Shown: piece after piece, positions 24,144 to 32,978 of the stretch
How the letters are laid out: every line of letters begins with the position of its first letter
How positions within the stretch are numbered: the stretch's first letter is position 1
Assembly: GCF_017315705.1 (NCBI RefSeq)
Contig: NZ_JAFLRF010000054.1
Location: 1 to 33,952 of the forward strand
Direction: 5' to 3'
Origin: Trinickia mobilis
Lineage (GTDB): Bacteria > Pseudomonadota > Gammaproteobacteria > Burkholderiales > Burkholderiaceae
Length of the DNA: 33,952 nt
Position numbers and translations under genes: made by a program
The notes under the pieces: model-generated
Databases searched by the model: none
What the model was told of the DNA's origin: nothing
Seen by the model: only the letters and a program-made list of their open reading frames with translations

Positions 24144-26597
24144 TCAATACTTCTTGCGTGAGCGGGTTTTCGATGCGGGCTTCGACGCCGCGCGTTTCTT
24201 CGACGCCCCGCCGCGCGACGCCCGCGCTTCCTTCACGGCCGCCGATTTCGCGGGCGTCGCCTTCTTGTGGTGCGTGCCGTCCGCTGCTGCCAGCGTACGG
24301 ACGCGCGGCCCCGCTTCGCCATCCAGCATCGATTTGTCGGCGAGCGCCGGGCGGCTCGCGGGCACCTTGATCGGCGTATCGCGCACGAGACGGAAGTCGA
24401 TCTTGCGCGCGTCGAGATCGACACGGCTCACCTGCACGCGCACGCGGTCCGACAAGCGGTAGCGGATGCCTGTGCGCTCGCCGCGCAATTCGTTCTTGAC
24501 CTCGTCGTACTGGAAGTAATCGGAGCCGAGCTCAGTGACATGCACGAGGCCCTCGATAAAGAGCGCATCGAGCTGCACGAAGATGCCGAACGACGTCACG
24601 CCGCTGACCATTCCCCCGTACTCCTCGCCGAGCTTGTCGCGCATGAAGTAGCACTTGAGCCACGCCTCGACGTCTCGCGACGCTTCGTCGGCACGCCGCT
24701 CGTTTGCCGAGCAATGGAGCCCGAGCTCTTCCCAGATCGCCGTATTGGAACGAGAGCGGCCGCGCGATTCGTCGTCGGCCTGCTGCATCGCGCGCGCGCG
24801 CGGCGAAATCGACGTATTGAGCGCCACGCCGTGCGGCGCCTGAGGCTGATACTTGCGGCTCGCCAGGATCGCGTAGATCGCGCGGTGCGTGAGCAGGTCG
24901 GGATAGCGGCGGATCGGGCTCGTGAAGTGCGCGTAGGCGTCGTACGCGAGACCGAAGTGGCCGATGTTGTCGGGGCTGTAGACCGCCTGCTGCATCGAAC
25001 GCAGGAGCATCGTCTGCAGCATCTGCGCGTCGGGCCGGTCGCGGATCTGCGCCATCAAGGCGGCATAGTCGCTGGCGTGCGGGGTGTCGCCGCCGCCGAG
25101 CGTCAGGCCCATCCCGCGCAGGAACGTGCGCAGGTTTTCGAGCTTCTCCGCCGTCGGGCCGGCGTGCACGCGGTACAGGCCCGAGTGCTTGTTGCGCTTC
25201 ATGAAGTCGGCCGCGCAGACGTTCGCGGCAAGCATGCATTCCTCGATCAGCTTGTGGGCATCGTTGCGCTGGCGCGGCACGATCTGCTCGATCTTGCCCT
25301 GCGCGTTGCAAACGATGTAGGTCTCGGTCGTATCGAAGTCGATTGCGCCGCGCTTCTGGCGCGCGGCGAACAGCGACTTGTACACGCCGTAGAGGTTTTG
25401 CAGGTGCGGCAGGAGCGCTGCGCGGCGCACCGCTTCCGGCCCCTTCGTGTTCGCCAGCACTGCTGCGACTTCGGTGTACGTGAGCCGCGCCGCCGAATGC
25501 ATCACGCCCGGATAGAACTGGTACGCCTTGATCTCGCCGCGCGCGGTGATGACCATGTCGCAGACCAGCACGCAACGGTCGACCTGCGGATTGAGCGAAC
25601 ACAGCCCGTTCGACAGCTTCTCCGGCAGCATCGGAATCACGCGGCGCGGAAAATAGACCGACGTGCTGCGCTCGAGCGCATCGACGTCGAGGCCGCTCTC
25701 CGGATGCACGTAGTACGAGACGTCGGCGATCGCGACGATCAGGCGGAAGCCCTCGCCGCGGCCGACCTTGATCGGCTCGCAATAAACGGCGTCGTCGAAA
25801 TCGCGGGCGTCCTCGCCGTCTATCGTGACGAGCGGCACATCGCGCAAATCGACGCGAAGGCGAATATCCGCCGGACGCACTTCGTCGGGCAGCTTCGCAG
25901 CCTGCTGGAGCGCGGCTTCGCTGAATTCGTGCGGCACGCCGTACTTGCGCACGGCGATTTCGATTTCCATGCCCGGGTCGTCGATGTCGCCGAGCACTTC
26001 GGCCACGCGTCCGAGCGGCTGCGAATGGCGGCTCGGGAATTCGGTCAGATCGACGACGACCACTTGACCGACTTTCGCCTTCTTCGTGTTCTGCGTGATC
26101 AGGATGTCGTGGCCGATGCGCTTGTCCTCGGGCGCCACGATCAGCGCGCCGTTTTCGTTCAGCAGCCGGCCGATGACGCGCTTGTTCGCGCGATCGGTGA
26201 CTTCGACGACGTGCCCTTCCGGCCGCCCCCGGCGGTCATAGCCGACGATGCGCGCGAGCACGCGGTCGTTGTGCATGACCTTCTGCATCTCGGTGTTGGG
26301 CAGGAACAAGTCGTCCTGGCCGTCATCGCGCACGACGAAGCCGAAGCCGTCGCGGTGACCCTGCACGCGGCCCGCGACGAAGTTCGACGGGTGGGTCAAC
26401 TGGTAGTAGCCGCGCTTGTCGAGGCGGATCTGGCCATCGCGTTCCATGGCCGCCAGACGCTTGAAAAATCCTTCGCGTTCCTGGCGTTTGATCGACAGCG
26501 TTTCGGCAATGTCGTTTGCGGCTAACGGCGTTTCGCTTGTGCGCAGCACGCCGAGAATTTCTTCGCGGCTCGGGATCGGATAAGGATATTTGCTCAA
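24144..26597 (-). CDS. rnr: Ribonuclease R
   Basis: Processive 3'-5' exoribonuclease that unwinds structured RNA. 817 residues, the usual length. Order: winged-helix N-terminal (residues 10-70), two cold-shock-type OB domains (about 75-235), the RNB catalytic domain with GEDARDFDDA near 261-270 (the acidic metal-binding cluster), the FTSPIRRYPDLLTHRA box, the S1 domain (about 655-735, MVSGVTSFGIFVQLDALFIEGLVHV) and a Lys/Arg/Ala-rich basic tail. The start is TTG at 26597 (MSKYPYPIPSREEILG), since no in-frame ATG occurs nearby; a ribosome-binding site is not obvious. First gene of the rnr-rlmB-rpiA run. Confidence 0.96.
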   Translation of the reverse strand: MSKYPYPIPSREEILGVLRTSETPLAANDIAETLSIKRQEREGFFKRLAAMERDGQIRLDKRGYYQLTHPSNFVAGRVQGHRDGFGFVVRDDGQDDLFLPNTEMQKVMHNDRVLARIVGYDRRGRPEGHVVEVTDRANKRVIGRLLNENGALIVAPEDKRIGHDILITQNTKKAKVGQVVVVDLTEFPSRHSQPLGRVAEVLGDIDDPGMEIEIAVRKYGVPHEFSEAALQQAAKLPDEVRPADIRLRVDLRDVPLVTIDGEDARDFDDAVYCEPIKVGRGEGFRLIVAIADVSYYVHPESGLDVDALERSTSVYFPRRVIPMLPEKLSNGLCSLNPQVDRCVLVCDMVITARGEIKAYQFYPGVMHSAARLTYTEVAAVLANTKGPEAVRRAALLPHLQNLYGVYKSLFAARQKRGAIDFDTTETYIVCNAQGKIEQIVPRQRNDAHKLIEECMLAANVCAADFMKRNKHSGLYRVHAGPTAEKLENLRTFLRGMGLTLGGGDTPHASDYAALMAQIRDRPDAQMLQTMLLRSMQQAVYSPDNIGHFGLAYDAYAHFTSPIRRYPDLLTHRAIYAILASRKYQPQAPHGVALNTSISPRARAMQQADDESRGRSRSNTAIWEELGLHCSANERRADEASRDVEAWLKCYFMRDKLGEEYGGMVSGVTSFGIFVQLDALFIEGLVHVTELGSDYFQYDEVKNELRGERTGIRYRLSDRVRVQVSRVDLDARKIDFRLVRDTPIKVPASRPALADKSMLDGEAGPRVRTLAAADGTHHKKATPAKSAAVKEARASRGGASKKRAASKPASKTRSRKKY

Positions 26598-26766
26598 GGG
26601 CTTGTCGATGGTATGTACTCGTCTCGGTCGGACCCTGGCCGGGGCGTTGACGCAGCGGGCTGGCGGGTGGTGCGGGCCATTCTAACATCCGCCGCAGTGC
26701 CGACCAGTCGCGCGGCGAGCGCCGCTCGGCACTGCGGCGGCGGCCCATCGAAGCGAATCAAAATGC

Positions 26767-26794
26767 TTGACAGCTTCGCGAGGCTCGCTATAAT
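26767..26794 (+). promoter_or_regulatory. Consensus sigma-70 promoter of tRNA-Leu
   Basis: TTGACA at 26767-26772 and TATAAT at 26789-26794 are both perfect matches, 16 bp apart, 25 bp before the tRNA. Confidence 0.9.
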
Positions 26795-26819
26795 GGCGTT
26801 CTTTGCAGCACACGCACCT

Positions 26820-26904
<85 letters not shown>

Positions 26905-26938
26905 ACAGTTGTTCCGGCGTAAGCCGAAGTAGTCCGAG

Positions 26939-26973
26939 AAACCCCGTAAGATCAAAGTCTTACGGGGTTTTTT
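26939..26973. terminator. Rho-independent terminator after tRNA-Leu
   Basis: 13-bp perfect stem AAACCCCGTAAGA / TCTTACGGGGTTT with six-base loop, then a run of T. It is 34 bp after the tRNA. Confidence 0.93.
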
Positions 26974-27174
26974 GTTATGCACTGTCCCACGACGTTCCGC
27001 TTGCATCCGCCTTTTTTGCGTACACACGAAAGCAGGGGAAATCCCATGCCCAGACGTGCAGAACCCAAGTCGGAAGTTGCGTTTCGCAATGCCGAAGCGC
27101 GCGCTCCACGGCCGAGGCCTGGTCACGCGCATCGGCAAGCTTGAACTGCGCATCCCGCCCGACCGGCAACGAAC

Positions 27175-28122
27175 ATGAGCAAACCGTGGAATCCCGGTGA
27201 CATCGCGCCCCAAACCGGCCGGCGCGTCATCGTCACCGGTGCAAACAGCGGCATCGGCTATCACACCGCGGCAATCTTGGCTCGCCATGGCGCCGAGGTC
27301 GTACTCGCGTGTCGCGACGAAGGGCGCGGCGCAAGCGCACTCGCCCGCCTGCAGGGAGAAGTGCCTGCAGCCCGGGCGCAGCTTGCGCAACTCGACCTCG
27401 CCAGCCTCGCGTCGGTGCGCGCCTTTGCCGACCGCGAGCTTGCGCTACGCAAGCCGCTCCACCTGCTCGTCAACAACGCGGGCGTCATGGCGCCGCCCCG
27501 ACACCTCGAAACCGCCGACGGCTTCGAGCTGCAATTCGGCACGAACGTGCTTGGGCATTTCGCGCTGACCGGCCTGCTCCTGCCCGCGCTCGAGATGGCC
27601 GCGGACAGTTCGCCCGAACGGCCGCGCGTGGTAACGATCGCCTCGATCGCACACAAGCAGGGCCGGCTCGACTTCGACGACCTTCAGGCAACGCGACACT
27701 ACCGGCCGATGTTCGCCTACCGGCAGTCGAAACTGGCCGACCTCATGTTTGCGTTCGAACTCGACCGGCGTTTGCGCGCTACCCGATCGCGCGTGATGTC
27801 GGTTGCCGCACATCCCGGCGTCGCGAATACCAATCTGTTTCGCAGCGGCGACCATTCGGCCGCTAGCCAGGCGGCCCGCGCCGCCCTTGGCGGTTTCATC
27901 GGCGCCGTGCTGAACAGCGACCTGGCCGGCGCGCTGCCGACGCTCTATGCGGCGACTGCACCCGACGTCGTCGACGGCGGCTACTACGGCCCGCTCGGCC
28001 TGTTCGAGGCGCGCGGCGAACGGGTGGGACCGGCAAAGGTCGCATCCCAGGCAAGGGACGAAGCCGATGCCCGGCGACTCTGGCAGGCGTGCGAGGCACT
28101 GACGCGAACGGCGTTCGGATAG
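27175..28122 (+). CDS. Short-chain dehydrogenase/reductase (retinol-dehydrogenase-like)
   Basis: 315 residues. Classic SDR marks in order: cofactor loop TGANSGIGYHTA (about 21-32), the arginine-bearing ACRDEGRG after strand 2 (favouring NADP), NNAGVMAPP (about 99-107), the catalytic serine in TIASIAH, and YRQSK (Tyr/Lys pair). The GFELQFGTNVLGHFALTGLLLP segment is characteristic of the retinol/protochlorophyllide-reductase-like SDR group. The natural substrate cannot be named. The 200-bp gap after the tRNA terminator contains no convincing gene; two short ORFs there look incidental. ATG at 27175. Confidence 0.9.
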   Translation: MSKPWNPGDIAPQTGRRVIVTGANSGIGYHTAAILARHGAEVVLACRDEGRGASALARLQGEVPAARAQLAQLDLASLASVRAFADRELALRKPLHLLVNNAGVMAPPRHLETADGFELQFGTNVLGHFALTGLLLPALEMAADSSPERPRVVTIASIAHKQGRLDFDDLQATRHYRPMFAYRQSKLADLMFAFELDRRLRATRSRVMSVAAHPGVANTNLFRSGDHSAASQAARAALGGFIGAVLNSDLAGALPTLYAATAPDVVDGGYYGPLGLFEARGERVGPAKVASQARDEADARRLWQACEALTRTAFG

Positions 28123-28207
28123 GTGATGCTTTTGCCAAAACCTTATCGCGATTATTGGAATGTTCAATTGTTGTTTCTCGGGGACTCCCGGCATCATTGA
28201 TCCATGT

Positions 28208-28217
28208 CCAACGTTGG
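28208..28217. promoter_or_regulatory. 10-bp palindrome upstream of the Nramp gene
   Basis: CCAACGTTGG is a perfect palindrome 47 bp before the Nramp start, in a 141-bp A/T-richer gap that also holds a possible -35 (TTGCCA, 28132). It might be an operator for metal control, but no known Fur or MntR consensus was recognised. Confidence 0.3.
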
Positions 28218-28263
28218 CGCATCGGCGGCCACATGACTGCCCGATTTGAGCTAGAGGATCGAG

Positions 28264-29565
28264 ATGAGCACCGCTGAAGCACAATTGGGATTGACCGAGC
28301 GCACCTCGCGAGGAATCGTCGAAGTACTGGCCGGGCGCAACAAGAAATGGAGCTCGAAGCTGCTGTTCGCCGGCCCCGCCGTAGTCGCCTCCATTGCGTA
28401 CATGGATCCGGGCAATTTCGCGACCAACATTCAGGCTGGGGCAAAGTACGGCTATTCACTGCTCTGGGTGGTGCTCGCCGCGAACATCATTGCGATGTTG
28501 TTCCAGGCTCTTTCGGCCAAGCTCGGCATCGTCACGAACCGTAACCTCGCCGAGCTCAGCCGCGAGCATTTTCCGGTGGCGGTTGTCTACGGAATGTGGG
28601 GCGTGAGCGAGATCGCGGCGATGGCGACAGATCTTGCCGAGTTTCTCGGCGGCGCAATCGGTTTATCTCTGCTCTTCCACATACCGTTGTTACCCGGCAT
28701 GATCGTCACGGGTATCGTGACTTATGCCATTCTCACTGGACAGAAGCAGGGCTACCGCCCCCTCGAGTTGATCATTGGCGGACTTGTCGCAGCCGTCGCG
28801 TTGTCATATGTGATCGAACTTCTGATCGTCCATGTAGATTGGCCCGCTGCGATGACGGGAACATTCGTACCGCAACTCAGCGGCCCCGGCGCCTTGTCTG
28901 TCGCAGTCGGAATTTTGGGCGCAACGGTCATGCCGCACGCGATCTATCTGCATTCAGGTCTGACGCAACACCGTACGCGAGCACGCAACCACACAGAACG
29001 CTTCAAGCTGGTGCGTTTTTCGAATATCGAGGTTCTGATTGCCCTCACCGTAGCGGGGCTCGTCAACATGGCGATGGTAATCATGGCCTCGGGCGCTTTC
29101 CACGCGGGCCACCCCGAGGTGGCCGAAATAGAAACGGCGTATCACAGCCTGACGCCGTTACTCGGCTCTGCTGCGGCCTGCGTCTTTCTCGTTTCATTAC
29201 TGGCATCCGGCGTATCCAGCTCAGTGGTCGGAACGATGGCAGGGCAGATGATCATGCAGGGTTTCACTGGATCGCGTATCCCGGTCGGGATTCGCCGGCT
29301 TGTCACCATGGTGCCGGCCTTCTTGGTCGTCGCGCTCGGTGTCAACGCGACCGACGCTTTGATTTACAGTCAGGTCGTGCTGAGCTTTGCGTTACCCGTG
29401 CCGATGATCGCCCTGGTTATTCTGACCTCACGCCGCGACGTGATGGGCGCGTTTGCGAATCGTGGATGGGTGGCCTGCGCAGCCATTCTTGGCACTGTCG
29501 TGATTCTGGCTCTCAATGCGGTCCTGCTGCTGCAAACGTTCGGCGTCGCGATACCCGGGCTGTGA
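28264..29565 (+). CDS. mntH: Nramp-family divalent metal (Mn2+) transporter
   Basis: 433-residue inner-membrane protein with about 11 helices that imports Mn2+ or Fe2+ with protons. The metal site motifs are intact: DPGN in helix 1 (AYMDPGNFATN, about 46-56) and the MPH motif in helix 6 (GATVMPHAIYLHSGL, about 219-233). Helix 3 holds EIAAMATDLAEFLGG with the conserved charged residues. AGAGGATCGAG precedes the ATG. Codon choice is noticeably less G/C-biased than in surrounding genes (several TTA, GTT and CTT-type codons), suggesting acquisition or relaxed selection. Manganese preference is from family knowledge only. Confidence 0.93.
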   Translation: MSTAEAQLGLTERTSRGIVEVLAGRNKKWSSKLLFAGPAVVASIAYMDPGNFATNIQAGAKYGYSLLWVVLAANIIAMLFQALSAKLGIVTNRNLAELSREHFPVAVVYGMWGVSEIAAMATDLAEFLGGAIGLSLLFHIPLLPGMIVTGIVTYAILTGQKQGYRPLELIIGGLVAAVALSYVIELLIVHVDWPAAMTGTFVPQLSGPGALSVAVGILGATVMPHAIYLHSGLTQHRTRARNHTERFKLVRFSNIEVLIALTVAGLVNMAMVIMASGAFHAGHPEVAEIETAYHSLTPLLGSAAACVFLVSLLASGVSSSVVGTMAGQMIMQGFTGSRIPVGIRRLVTMVPAFLVVALGVNATDALIYSQVVLSFALPVPMIALVILTSRRDVMGAFANRGWVACAAILGTVVILALNAVLLLQTFGVAIPGL

Positions 29566-30332
29566 ATGTAGCGCTGCGCACCTTCCACTTGCCGGGTCGA
29601 AAGCACGAAGCGATGTAGTGCCTCGGTTGTGCAACGCCACCTTGCGTTGCACGATCTTGACCGTCAACCACCACCTTGTTCCATTCGCTTCGAGAGCGAA
29701 TCGATAACGACATCGGATGTTCGATCGTCGCCGCCTGATCCTCGACGTTTTTCTGTAGCTTGTCGTTGGCGACAAGCGTCGCAGTCTTCCCTTGCGCCGA
29801 GCCGTCACAAACCTTTCGCCGACAGGACTCGATTGCGCCGGACCTCGTTTGGCGTTTTTCCTGTCCAGCGCTTGAACGAAAAGGGTTGCTCATTGCTATA
29901 ACCGACGAACATGGCTCGCATCTCAAGATTGTATTTTTAGCCGCGCAAGCTCTCCATTAACCTTTGATTACCGACCCGCGAGTGATGACATCAAGTCATC
30001 CTCAATAGCGAGACGCGCTGTAATACATACCGGTTACACGGCTTTACTGCCGGTATGCTGTAGGTTGGCAGTCGACACTGAACCAGTGCTTTGACCACTT
30101 CATTTGATAAGGATCCCGAAATGACTACGTGCGGTTCGACATCCTTGTCCTTGAGACGGTCCACCGTCGCAGACAGCGCTTCCACCGTACATGCTGAAGG
30201 CAGGACACATACGGCGCGTGTACCGGTCTGGGCAGGCGGCGCCGCTCCGGCGGCGGTTCGCACTTCGACAACAGATGAAGTTTCGTCGCCCCCAATACCC
30301 CGATTCCGTTCGTTCATTTCAAGGAGCCCATC
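29566..30332. other. Decayed segment between the Nramp and DUF4148 genes
   Basis: About 770 bp with no intact recognisable gene. The minus strand carries an AraC-family fragment (29805-29936). A minus-strand frame of 137 codons (29513-29926) and one of about 109 codons (29991-30320) are open and partly protein-like, but I recognise neither. The 29513 frame overlaps the Nramp 3' end, and its first 40 codons overlap the AraC fragment in another frame. A/T content is higher than in the core genes. It reads as remnants of one or more accessory genes. Confidence 0.5.
29805..29936 (-). pseudogene. C-terminal fragment of an AraC-family regulator
   Basis: A 43-codon open stretch, bounded by TAA at 29937-29939 and TGA at 29805-29807, encodes MFVGYSNEQPFSFKRWTGKTPNEVRRN, here in a single short run of the AraC second helix-turn-helix: GYSNEQPF, then FKRWTGKTPNEVRR. 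Intact members read GYSxxSxFxRAFKRWTGxTPxxYRR, so two or three residues (the xRA before FKRW) are missing. No first helix-turn-helix or ligand domain is found upstream, where the frame is closed. It is therefore a remnant, not a functional gene. Confidence 0.72.
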
Positions 30333-30671
30333 ATGAAAATGCTTGCCAGTCTTACGATTGCCCTCTGCGCCCTCTCCGCTCCCGCATTGACGTTCGCACA
30401 AAGCAGCGCACCCGTCACGCGTGCGGAGGTTCTTGCGGACCTGGCCCGCCTGGAAAAGGCGGGCTACAACCCGAATACCAATGGCGACAACTATCCGGAG
30501 GACATTCAGGCCGCGGAAGCAAAAATTGCCGCGCAGCAAGCTGACAGCGCAATGGGCGGATCGTCGATGTCCGGCACGTCGTCAGCTGGCGCGCCGGTTG
30601 CCGCAACCGGATACGCTCGGCCGGCCTGCGTCGGCCCGGTGAGCTACTGCAATATCTTCTCCGGCAACTGA
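30333..30671 (+). CDS. DUF4148 secreted small protein
   Basis: 112 residues with a clear signal peptide (MKMLASLTIALCALSAPALTFA, cleaved before QSS). The mature N-terminal part is the DUF4148 domain: VTRAEVLADLARLEKAGYNP, then NYPEDIQAAEAKIAAQ. Burkholderiaceae genomes carry many copies of this periplasmic or secreted family, whose function is unknown. The C-terminal half is Gly/Ser/Ala-rich and ends with two cysteines (ARPACVGPVSYCNIFSGN), which could form a disulfide. AAGGAG precedes the ATG at 30333, so translation should be good despite the decayed surroundings. Confidence 0.9.
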   Translation: MKMLASLTIALCALSAPALTFAQSSAPVTRAEVLADLARLEKAGYNPNTNGDNYPEDIQAAEAKIAAQQADSAMGGSSMSGTSSAGAPVAATGYARPACVGPVSYCNIFSGN

Positions 30672-31302
30672 TTGCCGACGGCTCGCCCGACAGCGCCCGA
30701 ACGAGCCGGCAAATGTGCCGGCATTGTCCAGACGTCGTCGCCTACAGTGTCCGCAGCTTCAGGACCTTTGCAACGAAGACCACGTTAAATGATGAACCCG
30801 CCGCCACTACGCATCGCCTGTCAAATGGTGTTGACCTCGTTGACCCCTTACGTCACCGACGTTTTGCTGCACTCCGACAACAGCGTTGCCGGCGCGATGC
30901 TGCTGATCCTGGGTACGTCGGTCCTGCATCTCGTTCGCCGCCTCGGTTCGAATGCACGCCCGAGCTGCTCGAGCACGCGATCACCGAGCTGATCCGGCTC
31001 GCCCGCATTTCGATGTCGACAAACAGACCGCCGCAAGGCGGAAGGCGGAATCGAAGCAAATGGCCAAGGTAGGCTGCCGCCGGTTTTGGGCGCCATGTGC
31101 AACGCACTCGTACTAGATAAACATGCTCGCGGCCACAGTGACCTTGCGTCCTTAAGTCCTCTACGCCGATCGCGAACACAACTCCGAGTCTCATCGTCAG
31201 TCGCTTCGCGCAAAAAAAAAGCGATAAGCGGGAATAAACACCGCGCGGCGGTGTTTGCAGGCTCGTATGCTAGCTCGTCATCGCTCTACAAGGAAACCTG
31301 TC
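30672..31302. other. 631-bp spacer, possibly with a frameshifted small gene
   Basis: A 67-codon plus-strand frame at 30789-30992 (MMNPPPLRIACQMVL...) has a hydrophobic middle; the next frame continues with a helix-like stretch ending at 31072 (PELLEHAITELIRLARIS). Together they could be one small gene broken by a frameshift near 30955, but the family is unknown. Further on are a run of nine A (31212-31220) and a hairpin AAACACCGC / GCGGTGTTT (31236-31256) just before the acfC-like pseudogene. Confidence 0.35.
31236..31256 (+). terminator. Hairpin upstream of the acfC-like pseudogene
   Basis: Perfect 9-bp stem AAACACCGC / GCGGTGTTT with a three-base loop, 46 bp before the GTG of the pseudogene. 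The T-tail is only three bases, so it may be an attenuator in the leader or a weak terminator for something upstream. Confidence 0.4.
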
Positions 31303-31776
31303 GTGAAGCTCACTTCGCGTGCTGCCGGCGCATTCTGCGTGTCGCCCGGGCGTGGTTATGCGGCCGCACAGTCCACACTGTACGTCTATGGCCCCAGCGG
31401 TCCTGCGCCCGCAATACGGGAAACAGCGGCCGCGGTCGAGAAACAGACCGAGACGCATGTCGAAGTCACCGCCGGCCCGACTCCCTCCCGGACCAACCAC
31501 GCGCGGACGGATGCCGACCTGATCTACGGCGGCGCCGAAACGATGATGTCGGACTTGCTGGTCGTCAACGGCGCCGGACATAACGGCGGGTGGGAGGACG
31601 TGGCCGGCCATCTCGGCGACATCCGCACCGCCGAGGCGCTGCGCCGGAATATCGTGATCTACGCGAACAACAGCGCTCTCGCGCGTCAGACATGGATCTC
31701 GCGGCCCGGCCTCGACGCGTGGCTGATCTGGAACATCCGGCTAAGAAGTCCAACTTTTTCCGGTCGACCCCTATGA
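31303..31776 (+). pseudogene. Broken acfC-like ABC substrate-binding protein gene
   Basis: GTG at 31303 behind AAGGAAA. The product begins MKLTSRAAGAF and, after a worn signal region, has QSTLYVYGPSGPAPAIRE and VEVTAGPTPSRTNHARTDADL, the start of AcfC-like (accessory colonisation factor) binding proteins. Then GAETMMSDLL joins directly to VVNGAGHNGGWEDVAGHLGD; intact members, as I recall them, have some 50 residues between these motifs, so an internal in-frame deletion is inferred. The frame continues to GLDAWLIWNI and then leaves the family, ending at TGA 31774-31776. About 60 C-terminal residues are missing. The stop overlaps the LysR start (ATGA). The signal peptide also lacks a proper hydrophobic core, so export is doubtful. 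Confidence 0.75.
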
Positions 31777-32723
31777 ATTTCACTCACCTCTTCGCCTTCT
31801 ACGAAGTCGCCCGTGCGGGCAGCGTCAGTGCTGGTGCGGAACGGCTGCACGTGAGCCAACCCGCCGTTACGCGCGAAATACGCGACTTGGAGGAACGGCT
31901 CGGCATGAGCCTGTTTGACCGTTTGCCGCGCGGCGTCGCCCTGACGGAAGCAGGAACGATTCTGTTCGACTATGCTGACCGGATCTTCACCCTGGCTAAC
32001 GCAGCAGAGAGCCAGTTGAAAGAACTTGCCGGCCTCGGTGCCGGCCACATGAAAATCGGTGCAAGCGGCACACTTGGCGTGTATCTCGTGCCCGATATGA
32101 TTGCGGGCTTCAACGCGAGCCACCCGCGCGTCGCGATCGACCTCACTGTGACGAACACTGAGCGCGTCGAAGCCGGGCTGCGCGACCTGACGTTCACGCT
32201 CGGCTTCATTGAAGGACCGTTCGATGACACGATCCTGCACGCGCGCTGCATCGGTTCCGACGAAATCGCTGTAGTCGCGGCCGCGGGTCATCCGCGCGCG
32301 GGATCGCGGCTGATGGCGCGCGAGCTCGTCGGCCAGGCAGTCATCATGCGCGAGCCCGGTTCAGGCACGCGAGCAATCGTCGAGGAAGCGTACGTGCGCA
32401 TCGGCCTGAGCATCGAGCCGCTCATGTCCGTGAGCGATACCGAGGCGATCAAGCGCATGCTCCTCGCTCAGCATGCGCTCGCCTATGTGTCCGTGCTCAG
32501 CGTGAAGGACGAGCTGCGGCGCGGCGAACTGACGATCATCGACGTCGAGGATCTCAGCATCAAGCGGCCGCTGTACATGGTATGGGTAAAGGGGCGCTCT
32601 CTCTCGCCGAGCAGCCAGGCGCTGTTCGATCTCGTCGTCGACTCGACGGCAGCGTCCGTCGACTCCGCCTACCGGACGCGCGAGACGCCCAAGGTCATTC
32701 CGCGCAGGAAAAGTGCAACGTAG
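31773..32723 (+). CDS. LysR-family transcriptional regulator
   Basis: 316 residues: N-terminal winged helix (FYEVARAGSVSAGAERLHVSQPAVTREIRDLEERLGMSLFDR) given here as SVSAGAERLHVSQPAV at about 18-33, then the type 2 periplasmic-binding-like effector domain (IGASGTLGVYLVPDMI, REPGSGTRAIVEEA, QHALAYVSVLSV). The REPGSGTR motif is common in CysB/CbbR-type members. ATG at 31773 lies on the stop of the acfC-like pseudogene and has no visible ribosome-binding site; the 60-codon in-frame extension upstream is out-of-frame acfC sequence. It may be translated only by coupling to the broken gene. Confidence 0.9.
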   Translation: MNFTHLFAFYEVARAGSVSAGAERLHVSQPAVTREIRDLEERLGMSLFDRLPRGVALTEAGTILFDYADRIFTLANAAESQLKELAGLGAGHMKIGASGTLGVYLVPDMIAGFNASHPRVAIDLTVTNTERVEAGLRDLTFTLGFIEGPFDDTILHARCIGSDEIAVVAAAGHPRAGSRLMARELVGQAVIMREPGSGTRAIVEEAYVRIGLSIEPLMSVSDTEAIKRMLLAQHALAYVSVLSVKDELRRGELTIIDVEDLSIKRPLYMVWVKGRSLSPSSQALFDLVVDSTAASVDSAYRTRETPKVIPRRKSAT

Positions 32724-32978
32724 TCGATGGAGCGCCCACACGGAGCCAGTGCCGACTAAACATGGCTTTCCGTGCTCGACGCGGTGGCGCGGAACTGTCT
32801 GCAGGTTGCGCAGGACCAGGGAACGAGGCGCGGCGACTGCAACCCAGGCGCTCTAGCGCCGTTTGCGGATTCGATCGACAAGACGAGAGCCGCCGCTAAA
32901 ACCCCCTTTGCTCACGCCAAGTCATGCTGCTCCCGCCGCGGGCTGCGCGTCGCCGGCCGAATCGTGAGCCGCGCCCAC

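Noticed and set aside
24267-26525. 752-codon open frame antisense to rnr
   Set aside because: Arg/Ala/Val/His-rich product typical of the mirror frame of a G/C-rich gene; rnr is complete on the other strand.
26975-27178. Short ORFs on both strands between the tRNA-Leu terminator and the SDR
   Set aside because: Both strands are open over the same 200 bp, neither has a ribosome-binding site or a recognisable family.
28123-28263. Possible manganese riboswitch (yybP-ykoY type) before the Nramp gene
   Set aside because: The conserved loop sequences of that riboswitch are not present; only a short CGGG/CCCG stem is seen.
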